A stretch of DNA of 64,000 nt from Euphorbia lathyris (GCF_963576675.1 NC_088913.1:86923001-86987000), one strand, 5' to 3'. Shown: positions 43,714 through 56,257, counted from the first letter of the stretch. The notes: generated from the sequence alone by a model not told the origin. A program made the numbers and translations.

Positions 43714-46700
43714 TAGGGGTGAGCAGAACCGACCGAAAACCCAAAGACCGAAAAAACCGAATGGAAAAAACAGAATAAACCGGACCGAATTATATTTTGG
43801 TTTGGTTTGGTCTTAATTTTTAAGCTAGTTTGGTTTTTGGTTCGGTTCGATTTGATCCGATCCAAAACCAAACAAAACCAAACTGAAATACAATATGTAC
43901 TACTTTTAGTTTAAGGTTTTAAATTAATTAAATAACTAGTCGAAAACTCGTGCGATGCACGGGGTATGAAACTTTTATATAATTTAGATAAATAAATAAA
44001 TTGACATATTTACTTTTAAATATATAATCATGCTATGAAAAAAATTTATATTATGTATATTTGAAATTAATATATATTTTTTTAATGATAATTCAAATTA
44101 AATTAATTTTAAAAATAATTGACTACTTTTTTATAGAATTTTAACTAAAGATGAATGATTTATTTATTTTTACAAAATTCAATGATTTGTACTTTTTAGG
44201 AATTTTAATACATTTTCATATTCCAAATATTCTGTGAAACAATAATAATAAAATAGCAGATTAATTAAGAAATATATTATAATATAATAAAAAACCAAAA
44301 ATTGAATTAAACTATAATTAAAATTAAATATTATATTTACGATACAAAAGAATTACAATATAGGTTAAACAAAAATTGAATTAAACTACAATTAAAATTA
44401 AATATTATATCTACGATACAAAAGAATTACAATCTATGTTAAAATGGAAGCAACATTAATATATTATTCTATAAACTATTACAATCAATACTTTTCTAAT
44501 CTTGCATATGAAGAAACTTTATCAATTCAATATGTTACATATAAAAAAATAAAATTCGTAAGAATCAGTCACAAATTCATCTTGATGATAATTATTTTGG
44601 TTGATAGAATTTCATGATCACCAAGTATTCGAATTCAATTATTCATTCTGCTACAATAACCCAATATATCTAATTGAATCAGTTTAAGATGATGATTTCT
44701 CCTATTTTCATCTCGTAATATCTCATCAAGACATTCGATCAATTTGTTCTTCATTATTTCACTATATAAAATATCAGTCATACTCGCAGATATCACTTAT
44801 TTGACTTCATTAATATTTTCTAATAATTATATATTCTTGAATTTTGTAAGTAAGAAAAACAAACAAAAGAATTGAAAAAAAATGAAGGGACGAAAAAGAT
44901 AATTAGGAGAGAATGATCTTCCGCTCGGGGTTTTTTTTTTTGAAAATAAGAGAGAATGTCGAGACATAAGCGTATAAAGAGGAGAGTGAAAATATTTTTT
45001 GCCCATTAATTAAACATTTTATTTTTTCTTAATGAAGTATTAAGTCCATAAATTAATTTTAGTTAAATAGAATTAAATCGCAATTGTAACCACTCAGTAA
45101 AAAAAACGTTTTATAATTAATATGTGAAATTAATTATATTAATTAGAATCATTATGCTCAACATTTGAGAATTTGAAGAGATTCAAATAATAATATTTTC
45201 TTAATTAATATTTTTCAATAATTTGTCCTATGATCATATTTCATTTTCATCTGTTAAAACTCTTGAAATACTAACAATTTTGTACGAACCATAATATAAT
45301 AGTTAAAAATTATATAAGCCAATGTTGCAAAAGCAATTATCTCAATATCCATAATTAATGTACATTTTTAGGATTTTGTGCATCAAAATTTATTTTTATT
45401 TACCTTGATTTTGAATTCGTATCTAGCATAATCCACATTCTTCAAGAATAAACATCTTATCAAGCGTATTAGACGCTTACAATCTCCTTGTCTAGAAAAT
45501 TGGGAAAAAATAACTTCTTGATAATAATAATAATAATAATATAACATAATTTATATTGAAATACACTTCATTGTAAGTATAATATTCCAATATCTCTTTA
45601 ATATTTTATTTAATATGTCTCAAACTTCAATGAACAACTATCGTGTGAAACTTTATATCTATTTGTACCAAAATGCATAAAAATAAAAAATACAATCCAT
45701 ATCAATTAGCTAAATTCAAACTAAAAAAATGAGTGGATTTCAACATGTTCCGAATTAGAAAAATTAATCTAACTTCAATTAAAACTAAAAATTGAGTTCA
45801 TAAAAAGCCGAAAATCTAAATTTTAGTTAGAGTTAACAATCAAAACGATAACACTTAGGAACATATACTAAAAAAGAATGCAAATATACAAAATCTTTAT
45901 TTTAGTCATTTTGTAAAATAAATAAATAAAAAAGAAAACATGGATAAGGTAGCGAGAGGTATGAAATCTGGATAACGACAGAAATGGAATTTTATCTCTG
46001 AAAGATGAAACTATAACAACAATTGTTTAATAAAAATAAAACAACAACACCATTGAGAAAGCCAAAAATTGAGTTCATATAAAGCCGAAAATCTAAATTT
46101 TAGTTAAGAGTTAGCAATCGAATAATTACCTTGAGAAACATAAGAATTTCTTGTAATTTTTGACACTTTTTGTGTTTTCCGATTTTAGTTGTTCATGCAT
46201 CTTCTATTTCTATCGGATTTCTTCAATTGAAGCTATCAGTTTGGAAAAAAAGATAAATAAAAAAGAAAACATGGATAAGATAGCGAGAGGTATAGAACCT
46301 GGGTAACAACAGAAATGAATCTGAAAGTTAGAACTATAACAACTATTGTTTAATAAAAATAAAACAACAACATAATTGAGAACAAAATAACTACAACATA
46401 TGAAAAAAATCAAATATTTACCTTCGGAAATATAATACTATCTATCGTGACCAATGAATATGATGGTGGAATACTATCTATCATGCTTTATATAGAAGTT
46501 TATTTGTGACTTTTGGATTTTCTTTGCTTTGTATTTTTTCATCTTCCCGTAACTCTTGCTTTCTTTTATTATTTTAATTAATAGACTAGTAAATATTTAA
46601 TATATTATAAATATTAATTTTGTTATTTTTAATTAATGAAATATTTATTTTTAATTAATTAAATATTTTTAATCTGATTTTTTACTACGTTGACAACTCA

Positions 46701-47063
46701 TCAAAAACACTTCTAAAACACTTCTTCTAATTTCTCTCTGCTTCCGTAATTATATATAGTATAGATTATATATAGAAAAGAAAAAACAATTAAATATATT
46801 TTTTTTCTCTCAACTAATTATATATACAAAAGAAAAACTAATTATATGATTATTGTCTTTATATAATTGTTTAGTTAGTCAAGGCACAAGTAGTTGTAGG
46901 TCTCTAGTGTTTTGTTTGGTCCAAACATGAACCAAACCGAACCGGACCAAAATAATTTAGTTGGTCTAGACCAAACCGAATTAGAAGTTGGTTTGGTTTT
47001 GGTCCTAAAAATAGAAGTAATTTGGTTCGGTTTTTGGACCGAACAAGACCATGCTAACCTCTA
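43714..47063. mobile_element. hAT-type MITE (copy C)
   Basis: Perfect 8-bp duplication ACCGTAGG at 43706-43713 and 47064-47071. TAGGGGTGAGCA and TAGAGGTTAGCA ends. Confidence 0.85.
43936..46765 (-). mobile_element. Inner minus-strand Helitron (copy C)
   Basis: Same TC and CTAG ends and 3' hairpin as in copy A. About 60 bases shorter, mainly because the 46-bp duplication is single. Confidence 0.85.
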
Positions 47064-47714
47064 ACCGTAGGAGCAAAAGAGAATAAATGAGTTAATGAGT
47101 TTTAATTATCTCTATATAATTAGTACTATATATTAACATATTATTTATTGTCAATTAATAGCTCATCAATTAAAGTAATAAAAGAAAGTAAAAGTTAGAG
47201 GAAGATGAAAAAACACAAAGCGAAAATCATTATATTCAATAGCCACTGAAAATCAAAGTCCTCACCGACATTTAATTTTGATTATGTATTAGTTTTGTTC
47301 TTAATCTTATAATTTTGTTCTTACTTCAAATAGTATATAGTCTTATAATTTTGTTCTTACTTCATTAAGAGATTCAAATTTATTTGGAAGCTATTTCCAT
47401 TGATAAACTGTATTAATAGCATTTTCTTCAAGAATTGTCAGAATTTAGAATTTGATATCTTCAATTAAAGAAATATGATGGAAATAGAAGAGGCATGGAC
47501 AACTGAAATAGGAAAAAGCAAATGTGTAAAAAATTATAGGAAATCGTTATGTTTCCCAATGTAATTATTCGATTTTTTTCATATGTAGTTATTTTGTTCT
47601 CAATTAACTTAAAATTATCTAAAACAAAATATTAATATAATTACATGCAAATGATATATAATTAAAAATTAAATAAAAAATTAAATTTCTTTAGCAACGC
47701 GGGAACAATACTAG

Positions 47715-48459
47715 TTTTTATTTATTCGAAAACCTCTAAAATATTTATTGTATAATTAATTTATTTATTTTTATTTCACATCATTTTTTTATGAAAATGC
47801 GTACATCATTTCATAGATGAGAAAAGAAGTACAATAAGAAAAGTAAAGAATAAAACCTTACATAAGTACAGACTATGCCTAGTACATAATCCATAAAGGT
47901 AAGAAAATGACTATAAAAAGCAAAATAGATCATTAAATGTACAAATAAAACAAACAACATGTGAAACATATATTTCTTGAAACTCCAAATTTGCAGAACA
48001 ACATATCTGTAATCCAATCTTCAAACTCTTCTGATTCTTCGGATATGGGTCATTTCTTTTGCAACCACGTAGATGTAGTGATCTGCGAATAAAATCTACC
48101 ATTTCTTCTCTTGCTAAATCAGAAAATGTTTCAAATGAAAAGATAATAAACAACATATGTAATTCAAGCGGATTAAGAGATCCGGTAAAATATATGCAAT
48201 CCAACTAAAATAGACTTAATGAAATAGTTGAAAACTCCCTTCCTGGCACGGTAACAATCTAAAATTAATAAAATTAAGTTAGAACAAAAGTTTAAAAGAT
48301 TGGATTGTTAACGAATTTAAAGAAATTTAATTGTTTATCCACGAATCTATTGTTCGATTATAAATAAAAATGAGAGAACTTATTATTTTCTTAAAAAAAA
48401 GTTAACATTGCAAGCTACTAAGGTCAGCAACTTAACGTAAATTCTACTATTCCAACGGA
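47715..48459. other. Unassigned segment (copy C)
   Basis: The 97-codon minus-strand frame is open at 48204-47911 here too. Nothing else is recognised. Confidence 0.4.
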
Positions 48460-48678
48460 CACTATTAAAAAAAAGTCTGTTACGATGGACGCTAAAATTT
48501 TATAGTTGAACGACGTTTTTAGCGTCCCTAAACAATTACCTACGCTTTTAAAAACATTGTAACAAGTGTTTTTAAATCGTATGTCGTTAATTTTAACAGT
48601 ACATAAAACCTTGTGTGGATAAATTTAATCTAACGACATATATATACAAGCATCGTCATTGCTACCAACGCTTACATT
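48460..48678 (+). mobile_element. CACTA-like 5' terminal fragment (copy C)
   Basis: Same terminus as in copies A and B. The stretch 48679-48997 after it has no recognised feature. Confidence 0.5.
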
Positions 48679-48997
48679 TTTAACATCATAATAATTTTCA
48701 TATTATTTATTTTTTTTATTTTTTGAAATTTCATTATGTTGTCGCAAATCTTCGCAAAGTTAACCACATGTAACTTTTATTATGCCATTATTTTGTTTCT
48801 GAAAATATTCAAAACGTCTTGAATGCAACAGCACTTAGATTTAAAAACATATCCAAATTCGCGATACTTAAATATACAACGTCTACATTTAGGTAAACAA
48901 GAATCCATCATGTCCCAAACACAACTACATTATCATGTCCTTAGTATAAGGATATTTTCATAAATAAGTTCTTTAAATATTTTCGAAAATATGATAT

Positions 48998-49492
48998 TGT
49001 TAGAATTTTCGTTTCGAAGTTAAAGTAAATATGATCACATAGTACGTATGCATTCCATATTAGATGGCTCTATATTCATATTTGAGACTAAACCAACTTA
49101 CAGCCATAATTGAAGTCTCAAATGTTCAAATTCATTTTTTTCTTCTATCACTTTTCCCTTTCCTTTCTTAACAGATAAAAAAAAAGGTTTTTATAACTTG
49201 TCTTAAATGTAACTATTAAAGTTACTTAAGGTACTTTAGTTATGAGAAAATACGAGAGTTGAGTTACTTTACTTATGAGAAGTTATGAAAGTTAAGTTAC
49301 ATTCTTAATTAGCCATGAAGAGTTATTAACTTTTATTCATTAGGTTTGTAATAGTTATATTTTCATGTAGTATAAATAGTTATCTTGTATATCTAAAAGT
49401 GAATAAGCTTAAATTAAAAAAGAAATAAAATTAAGAAAATCTTCCTCCTCTCTTTCTTTCATTTTTTTTATATTTTTCTTTTCTCTCCAACA
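48998..49492 (+). mobile_element. LTR-like segment upstream of the SNF2 repeat (copy C)
   Basis: TGTTAGAA...CTCCAACA with the TATAAATAG box retained. Confidence 0.55.
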
Positions 49493-49499
49493 TATGCCG

Positions 49500-49988
49500 T
49501 CTATAATTCTTTTTGCTCTATGATAAAGGTTCTAATTCAAATCCAATAGAATGATACAAAAGATTGCAAGCAGTTCTGAAAGCGATAATGCTTCGTCGCA
49601 CAAAAGGTACACAAATTGATGGGGAATATATTGATTATTGCACTACCACCCAAACGGGTAAAACTGAGAAAAGTGGATTTTAGTGATGAAGAGCCGAACT
49701 TTTACTCAAGACTGATGGCTGAATATTCACATGATCAATTCACATGATCAATTTAGAGAATATGAAGAGTCGGACTTCAGTCTTGAGTAGAAGTCCGACT
49801 CTTCATCACTAAAATCCACTTTCCTCAGTTCTACCAGTTTAGGTGGTAGTTTAATAATGGTTCCCCATCAATTTATTTACCTTTTGTGTGACGAAGCATT
49901 ATGGCTTTCAGAACTGCTTGCAATCTTTTGTACACTTCTGTTGGATTTCTTTGAATTGGAACCTTTATAGTAGAGCAGAAAGTATAGA
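49500..49988 (+). repeat. Inverted repeat of SNF2 exon sequence (copy C)
   Basis: Sense arm 49500-49714 and antisense arm 49778-49988. The loop carries the same CACATGATCAATT doubling as copy A. Copies A and C therefore share a derived loop that copy B lacks, which places A and C as the closer pair at this site. Confidence 0.8.
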
Positions 49989-50041
49989 TTTATATGCATA
50001 TCAAGAGGTAGCGGCAGAAATTCGAGTCGTGGACATAGGCA

Positions 50042-50550
50042 CCTAACCGAGGTAGAGGCAAGGTTTGTAATGATCCCAAGAGTTGATTTACGGCCATAGA
50101 CTTAAGTTTTTTTACTCTTCAATAGAAATCACAACAAAGTCAAATTTTGAAATCACGGAAGGAAGAATTTTTTTAATCACTAGAACACCTTCCATCTTAT
50201 CTCCATATTTATTCAATTGATTAACAGTTTTCTGGACTCTAGACCATGTTGAAATACTCTTCAATGGGTTCAGAGTCGTGCATCTTGAGATTTTCATATT
50301 CACCTCTCACAGTTTGTATACATACTATAATTATTTTATCTTTCCCTTTAAAGGAATTCTCAAGAATTTCTGATACATCCTTTGCAGTAACATCAGGAGA
50401 AATATTTTTAAACATTTTGTCATCCAAACATATATGGATACAAGTGAGCGCTTATTGGTCTTTCTTTTTATCCTTCACTGAGCTGTCATTACTGCCTCAT
50501 TTTCTGGTTGTACATAACTATTTTCAACAATCTCTTATACATCTGTAATA
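50042..50550 (-). pseudogene. Ty1/copia gag remnant, antisense (copy C)
   Basis: Same gag motifs as in copy B, without the SINE. The gap 50551-50774 after it holds nothing recognised. Confidence 0.75.
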
Positions 50551-52038
50551 GAATTTTTGTTTGTGTTTACTTTATGTGTCCACTTTGAATATTGGAACAT
50601 GGTGCTTGATATTCTAACTTGGGATGAAAAATGTGTCATTTCAGGAACTGAATGCTCAAAAGGGGGAACCAATAGAATGTAACAGAGTAAGTAGGAACTA
50701 GGTATTGGCAACAGAGTAGATGGGGCAATCCTTACACTATTAGCAAAGTCATTTCTTTTATCCGGAATGCGACATCTATACTGTATATAATACTGGAAGC
50801 AGAGAGAAATGAGGAGAAGTGTTTTAGAAATATTTTTTATAAGTTGTCAACGTAGTAAAAAATTTAAAATAAAAAATATTTAATTAATTAATAATAATAG
50901 AAAGAAAATTGAAAAGTCATTTATATATATTTATAATTTTTAATAATAATAAATATTTATCAAACCGTTAATTAAAGTAATAAAAGAAAGTAGGAGTTAC
51001 ACAAAGATGAAAAAACATAAAGGGAAGGAAATCCAAAAGTTACAAATAAATTTATATATAAAGCATGATAGATAGTATTCTACCATTATATTAATTGATC
51101 ACCGAAAACCACAGTCTTCATCAACCTTTAATTTTGGTGATGTATTATTTTTGTTTTTCATACTCTTATAATATAGTTTTATAATTTTGTTCTTAATTTA
51201 AATAATATAATCTTATAATTTTGTTCTTACTTCATTAGAAGGTTCAGATCTATTTAGAAGCGGTTTCCATTGATAAATTATTTAATAGCATTTTCTTCTA
51301 GGATTTAGAAAATTCAAACTTTAATATCTCCGATTGAAGAAATTCGATAGAAATAGAAGATGAGTGGACAACTAAAATCGGATAACGCAAAGTGTCAAAA
51401 ATTATAGGAAATCCTTATATTTCTGAAGGTAATTATTCGATTTTTTCATATAAAGTAGTTATTTTGTTCTCAATTGTGTTGGTGCTTTATTTTTATAACA
51501 CAATAGTTGTTATAGTTTTATTTTTAGAGATGAAATTTCATTTCTGCCGTTACCCATGTTCCATATCTCTCGCTATCTTATCCATGACTAAAATAAAGAT
51601 TTTGTACATTTGCATTCTTTTCTAGTATATGTTGCTAGGTGTAATCGTTTCGATTGTCAACTCTAACTAAAATTTAGATTCTCGATTTTATGTGAACTCA
51701 ACTGTTAGGTATAATTTTAAGTTAGATTAATTTTTCAAATTCAAAACCTGGTGAAGTGCAATAAATTTTTTATTTGGGTTATCTAACTGATATGGATTGT
51801 ATTTTTTATTTTTATGCATTTTGGTACGAATAGATATAAAGTTTCACATAAGAGTGATTCATTGAAATTTGAGACATATCGAAGAAAATAATTAAAGAAG
51901 TATTGAAACATTATACTTACAATGAAGTTTATTTCAATTATAAATTATGTTATATCACTATTATCATTCTAAGTTCATTTCTCATTTTTTAATCATAAAT
52001 TCTACATTATTATTATTATTATTATTATTATTTTATTA

Positions 52039-52554
52039 GGGGAAAGTATGAAAAAAATGCTTGTGGTTTGTTCAATTTGCAAATAGAGGCATGTGGTTTA
52101 AAAGTTTACAAATAAAGGTATGTGGTATGGTTTATTTAGAAAACAAAGTATTACAATTACACAATTGAGTTCTAATTACAAACAAATAAAGGTTTGTGGC
52201 ATGTGGTTTAACACAACCACCGAAAAAAGCAACTTACTAAATCGAAACAATGAATAATATGGTGGAATTTTACGTTTTTTACTAATTTGACAGTTTGTGA
52301 ACTAAATTAATATTTAAGTTCATTTTACACAATTAAAATTTGATTTTGGAATCCGTTTTATGTCAATAAATAAATGTAATTGAAAACAAATAAAAAAATG
52401 CTCTTAATTATCATCAATTACTTATAAGTGTAATTTTAAATACTTTGTTTTGTAAAAAAAAGCATATCACGTACCTCTATTTGTAAACTTTTAAACCACA
52501 GACCTCTATTTGCAAACAAGGCAAACCACGAGCATTTTTTTTCGTACTTTGCCC
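52039..52554. mobile_element. MULE-type MITE (copy C)
   Basis: GGGGAAAGTATG...TACTTTGCCC ends, flanked by TTA-rich sequence as in the other copies. Confidence 0.75.
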
Positions 52555-53033
52555 TTATTATTATTATCAAGATGTTAAGTTTTTTTCCCCACTCATCTAG
52601 ACAAAGAGATTGTAAGTGTCCAATTATTCTTGAAGAATTTGGATTACGCTAGATATAAACTCAAAATGAAGGTAAATAAAAATAAATTTTGATGCTCAAA
52701 ATCTGAAAATGTAAATTAATTATGGGATATTGAGACAATTGTAACACATGCCTATATAATTATTAACCATTATATTGTGGTTTGCAAAATTGTTATTATT
52801 TCAAGAGTTTTTAACAGATGAAAATGAAACATGATTATAGGACAAAATGATGAGGACATCTTGTCCCTGGACGCGGGGTGTGAGAGAGGACACGCGGAGC
52901 GTGAATCCGGGGCCGAGAGAGAGGAAGAAACCACGCGAGAAGGAGGTCACGTGGGCAGTCCACGCGGGACGTGTTGTCTAGTACGCGGGGCGTGGATCAA
53001 GCCTTTGGAGAGAACCAGTTCCAGGAGCTCATG

Positions 53034-53138
53034 TACGCGGGGCGTGCCTCCTAATACGCGGGGCGTGCCTCCTCATACGCGGGGCGTGTCTCCTCATATG
53101 CGGGGCATGTCTCCTCAGGCGCGGGGCGTGCAAGAACA
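53034..53138 (+). repeat. 21-bp GC-rich tandem repeats in the first LTR
   Basis: Five units of TACGCGGGGCGTGCCTCCTN type, each coding seven residues (TRGVPPN/H). The core ACGCGGGGCGTG also recurs singly before and after the array, at several sites as CACGCGGGGCGTG, a short inverted repeat CACGC-GGG-GCGTG. The third LTR has five units (58228-58332) and the middle LTR only four (55642-55725). Confidence 0.9.
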
Positions 53139-53393
53139 CTTTCGGAGCATTCAAACTCAGAGACGCTTTCACGCGGGGCGTAGTACGTGACACGCGGGGC
53201 GTGTTTCAGCTGAAGAATACTTCCTCCCCAAGTTCTCCATACTTGGGACCACTCCCTATTTACAACTCTACCACTCCTTATTTACAAGCATGCCACCCCT
53301 TTACCATTAACCCTACTTTACCCTTTATATTTGTATTGTATTTAGTAGATAGTTTACCCTTTTTGTAATTTGGCAATTAGGTTTTTGAGATGC

Positions 53394-53400
53394 TATAAAT
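53394..53400 (+). promoter_or_regulatory. TATA box of the first LTR
   Basis: TATAAAT precedes a pyrimidine-rich TCTCTTTCTCTTTG stretch that would suit a transcription start. The middle LTR keeps TATAAAT; the third LTR reads TAAAAAT. Confidence 0.5.
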
Positions 53401-53624
53401 TCATCTCTTTCTCTTTGTAATAGGTTAACTTTTATGAAATCAAATATATCATCTTCTTCCTTGTGAAGTTTGTTAAGGTTTTATCCTTCAACAATGGGGA
53501 TTTCACTATTCCTATGGATTTAGTCCATGAATTAGGATCCACTCCTTCTAGTTTAGCTAGATAAGTTGTTAGCCTTTGCGAGTTTACGGTTTAAAACTCT
53601 CAGATAGAATTAATCCGTATCATT

Positions 53625-53636
53625 TGGTATCAGAGC
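53625..53636 (+). other. Primer-binding site, first internal region
   Basis: TGGTATCAGAGC, two bases after the LTR, complementary to the 3' end of plant initiator Met tRNA. This is the usual primer site of plant LTR elements. Confidence 0.9.
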
Positions 53637-53671
53637 CGATCGTTTTCCTTAAACAGAGACTTCTTTCGACT

Positions 53672-55369
53672 ATGGTTCAACCGAGTTTATCACCAACCTT
53701 AAGGGAACGTCTTAGAGCCGGGCTGAGGAAGACGGAGCTCCTATGTGAAGAGTTACTAAGGAAGGTACAAGAGGACTTGGAGCATATAGAGATGAGGAGG
53801 CTCCAAAGGGCAACCACTACTTTACCTCCTAAAGATTCATCACCAATCTTGTCTCCTTTACATATTGAAGAGGTAAATCCAAAGCTTTCTATTCTTGATG
53901 TGGAAGTTGTGGGTATGCCTACTATTATTGAGGATGGGGTTGTTTGTGATGTTGCTTGTGATGATAAAGTAGATTTAGATTCTTCTTGTGAATTTATTGA
54001 CAATGAAATTGTGGAGGAAGATCTAAATTCATTTATGGATGAGGAGGAAGGGATGGTTGTATGTGAAAACATGGGGGAGGTTGACTTTGTGTGTACTAAG
54101 AATGAGGAAACCCATGTTTCAAGGGATGCTCCTTTAGTGTTTGATGAAATGCCCCTTGAACCTAACTTCAATGATATGCTTGGTGGGAGTGAGAAAATCA
54201 CACTATGTGTGAAGGTTGATGGTTATGGTGATGGGAGAGATGTTGGTGGTTCAACCATGTTGGGTGGTTGCATGTCTTGTGAGTCAAGCGGCTTAGCACG
54301 TGGGATAGTCGGCTTGAGCTATGGAGAGAAGCCAATAGGAACGATAAGTCGTGGGAGAGAGCGGATTGTGGATGAAGAGGGAAGCGAAATTCCGTATGGC
54401 CAAGAAGAAGATGAGCTTAGAAAGGAGATTGATGGAGAAGGAAACTTCGACGTTGAACTCGTCAATGATGATGAACTTGACTATTGTGATCGAGAGTTCC
54501 GGAAGGGAATGGAGGAAAGTGGAGATGTGGGACCAACGTCCGAAGATGGGAAGTATGTATCTTTCAACGGACAACCACGGGGAATTCTACTTTTGGGCAA
54601 GATACCACGTGACATTACATGGGATCCAGGAGGTCATATGCTATGTCTTCCTTATGATCGCTTGAGCTTCAAGGAAACGGATAAAGAGTACGTTGTGATG
54701 CCTCTAGGAAGAAATGAGACTCCTAGCACATGCACACTAGGAATGAACCGAGCCTTCCACTTGGTAAATTCGGAACTTGTTATTTTGTTCTTGATTGAGA
54801 TGCATGTGTTGGAATATATATTGTGTTTGTTGAGGGAACGACAACCCTATGAGGAGTCAATGAGGCGTGATCTTATGGTGAAGAGAGTGAGCTTCATAGA
54901 ATATTTGGTGAACGGGAATGGCCGATCGGATAATGTTGAGAAAATGGGAGGAGCTCAAGAATGGCGAGATAGTGGCCAAGTTAGTGAAGGGGCGACTCGA
55001 GAAGCCGCGAGATTGTTAGCCCAAGAAAAAGAAAGAATTGATATGAGTGTTCTTGGGATCACTACAAAATGGGTTGACAAGTGTCGTTGGGACATCCCAT
55101 TTGATGTCGGCTATGAGCGGAATAAAGTTGTGATTAATGTCCGTGTTCGTGAAGTGGAGAAAGTGGAGATCCGGGGTTGGTCGGTTAGACATGTCGTGGG
55201 AGTGTGGAGGAGCTTCCAAGACATTGGGACGGATTGGTTTGATCAACTTCGTCGAGATATTCCGTTCGATGTCGGTCGGATATTGAGGCGAGTCTTATGG
55301 GGGATGAGCACCGAGGGCAAGACACGAGTTGAGGTGTTGGAAGAGTGCATAACGAGAGGGAGAAGCTGA
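53672..55369 (+). CDS. Unrecognised 565-residue protein of the three-LTR element (first copy)
   Basis: The start chosen is the first Met after the primer-binding site (MVQPSLSP), 36 bases downstream of it. The frame is also open upstream into the LTR. Visible features are an N-terminal charged helical stretch (RERLRAGLRKTELLCEELLR, residues 10-45, possible coiled coil), a long acidic middle with DEEEG, and two copies of DIPFDVG (about residues 474 and 529), each preceded by a basic stretch. There is no CCHC knuckle, DSG protease or polymerase motif, and no signal peptide. The TGA at 55367 corresponds to CGA in the second copy, and the frame stays open past it through the polypurine tract to 55777, so the ancestral protein was probably about 700 residues. 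Product and role are unknown. It might be a highly diverged gag-like protein or captured host sequence. Confidence 0.65.
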   Translation: MVQPSLSPTLRERLRAGLRKTELLCEELLRKVQEDLEHIEMRRLQRATTTLPPKDSSPILSPLHIEEVNPKLSILDVEVVGMPTIIEDGVVCDVACDDKVDLDSSCEFIDNEIVEEDLNSFMDEEEGMVVCENMGEVDFVCTKNEETHVSRDAPLVFDEMPLEPNFNDMLGGSEKITLCVKVDGYGDGRDVGGSTMLGGCMSCESSGLARGIVGLSYGEKPIGTISRGRERIVDEEGSEIPYGQEEDELRKEIDGEGNFDVELVNDDELDYCDREFRKGMEESGDVGPTSEDGKYVSFNGQPRGILLLGKIPRDITWDPGGHMLCLPYDRLSFKETDKEYVVMPLGRNETPSTCTLGMNRAFHLVNSELVILFLIEMHVLEYILCLLRERQPYEESMRRDLMVKRVSFIEYLVNGNGRSDNVEKMGGAQEWRDSGQVSEGATREAARLLAQEKERIDMSVLGITTKWVDKCRWDIPFDVGYERNKVVINVRVREVEKVEIRGWSVRHVVGVWRSFQDIGTDWFDQLRRDIPFDVGRILRRVLWGMSTEGKTRVEVLEECITRGRS

Positions 55370-55441
55370 CAATATATGGAGTGGCTAACCCCTACCGAGC
55401 ACAAGTCTTGTTCTATAGTTGAGTTGGGGTCCAACTCTTTT

Positions 55442-55455
55442 GAAGAAGAGGAGAA
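55442..55455 (+). other. Polypurine tract, first internal region
   Basis: GAAGAAGAGGAGAA immediately before the TG of the middle LTR. It also codes Glu-rich residues (EEEEN) of the same long frame. Confidence 0.85.
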
Positions 55456-56208
55456 TGATGAGGACATCTTGTCCCTGGACGCGGGGCGTGAGAGAGGACA
55501 CGCGGAGCGTGAATCCGGGGCCGAGAGAGAGGAAGAAACCACGCGAGAAGGAGGTCACGTGGGCAGTCCACGCGGGACGTGTTGTCTAGTACGCGAGGCG
55601 TGGATCAAGCCTTCAGAGAGAACCAGTTCCAGGAGCTTATGTACGCGGGGCGTGCCTCCTAATACGCGGGGCGTGCCTCCTCATACGCGGGGCGTGTCTC
55701 CTCAGGCGCGGGGCGTGCAAGAACACTTTCGGAGCATTCAAACTCACAGACGCTTTCACGCGGGGCGTAGTACGTGACACGCGGGGCGTGTTTCAGCTGA
55801 AGAATACTTCCTCCCCAAGTTCTCCATACTTGGACCACTCCCTATTTACAACTCTATCACTCCTTATTTACAAGCATGCCACCCCTTTACCATTAACCCT
55901 ACTTTACCCTTTATATTTGTATTGTATTTAGTATATAGTTTACCCTTTTTGTAATTTGGCAATTAGGTTTTTGAGATGCTATAAATTCATCTCTTTCTCT
56001 TTGTAATAGGTTAACTTTTATGAAATCAAATATCTCATCTTCTTCCTTGTGAAGTTTGTTAAGGTTTTATCCTTCAACAATGGGGATTTCACTATTCCTA
56101 TGGATTTAGTCCATGAATTAGGATCCACTCCTTCTAGTTTAGCTAGATAAGTTGTTAGCCTTTGCGAGTTTACGGTTTAAAACTCTCAGATAGAATTAAT
56201 CTGTATCA
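55456..56208 (+). repeat. Middle LTR of the three-LTR element
   Basis: 753 bp, 22 shorter than the outer LTRs: one 21-bp unit fewer and one G fewer at CTTGGACC. It serves as 3' LTR to the first body and 5' LTR to the second. Confidence 0.93.
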
Positions 56209-56210
56209 TT

Positions 56211-56222
56211 TGGTATCAGAGC
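56211..56222 (+). other. Primer-binding site, second internal region
   Basis: TGGTATCAGAGC, identical to the first. Confidence 0.9.
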
Positions 56223-56257
56223 CGATCGTTTTCCTTGAACGGAGACTTCTTTCGACT

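Larger units (their letters stand above)
43632..47714 (+). mobile_element. Outer Helitron of the nest (copy C)
   Basis: TC start at 43632 after A. The 3' CTAG at 47711-47714 is followed by T. Same nesting as in copy A. Confidence 0.8.
52848..53622 (+). repeat. First LTR of the three-LTR element
   Basis: 775 bp, TGATGAGGACATC...ATCCGTATCA. A GC-rich 5' third holds five 21-bp units. An AT-rich 3' part has a TATAAAT box at 53394-53400. The first 340 bases are an open frame that continues the internal coding frame. Confidence 0.93.

Noticed and set aside
53034..53138. A CRISPR array or bacterial contamination suggested by short GC-rich repeats
   Set aside because: The units are contiguous without spacers, are inside an LTR and keep a coding frame. 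The surroundings are plant retroelements.
53677..54201. A 174-codon minus-strand open frame inside each body of the three-LTR element (also 56263-56787)
   Set aside because: It lies antisense to the long plus-strand frame, is Ser/Thr-rich as expected for the complement of that codon pattern, and carries no recognisable motif. Both copies share it only because the bodies are near-identical.
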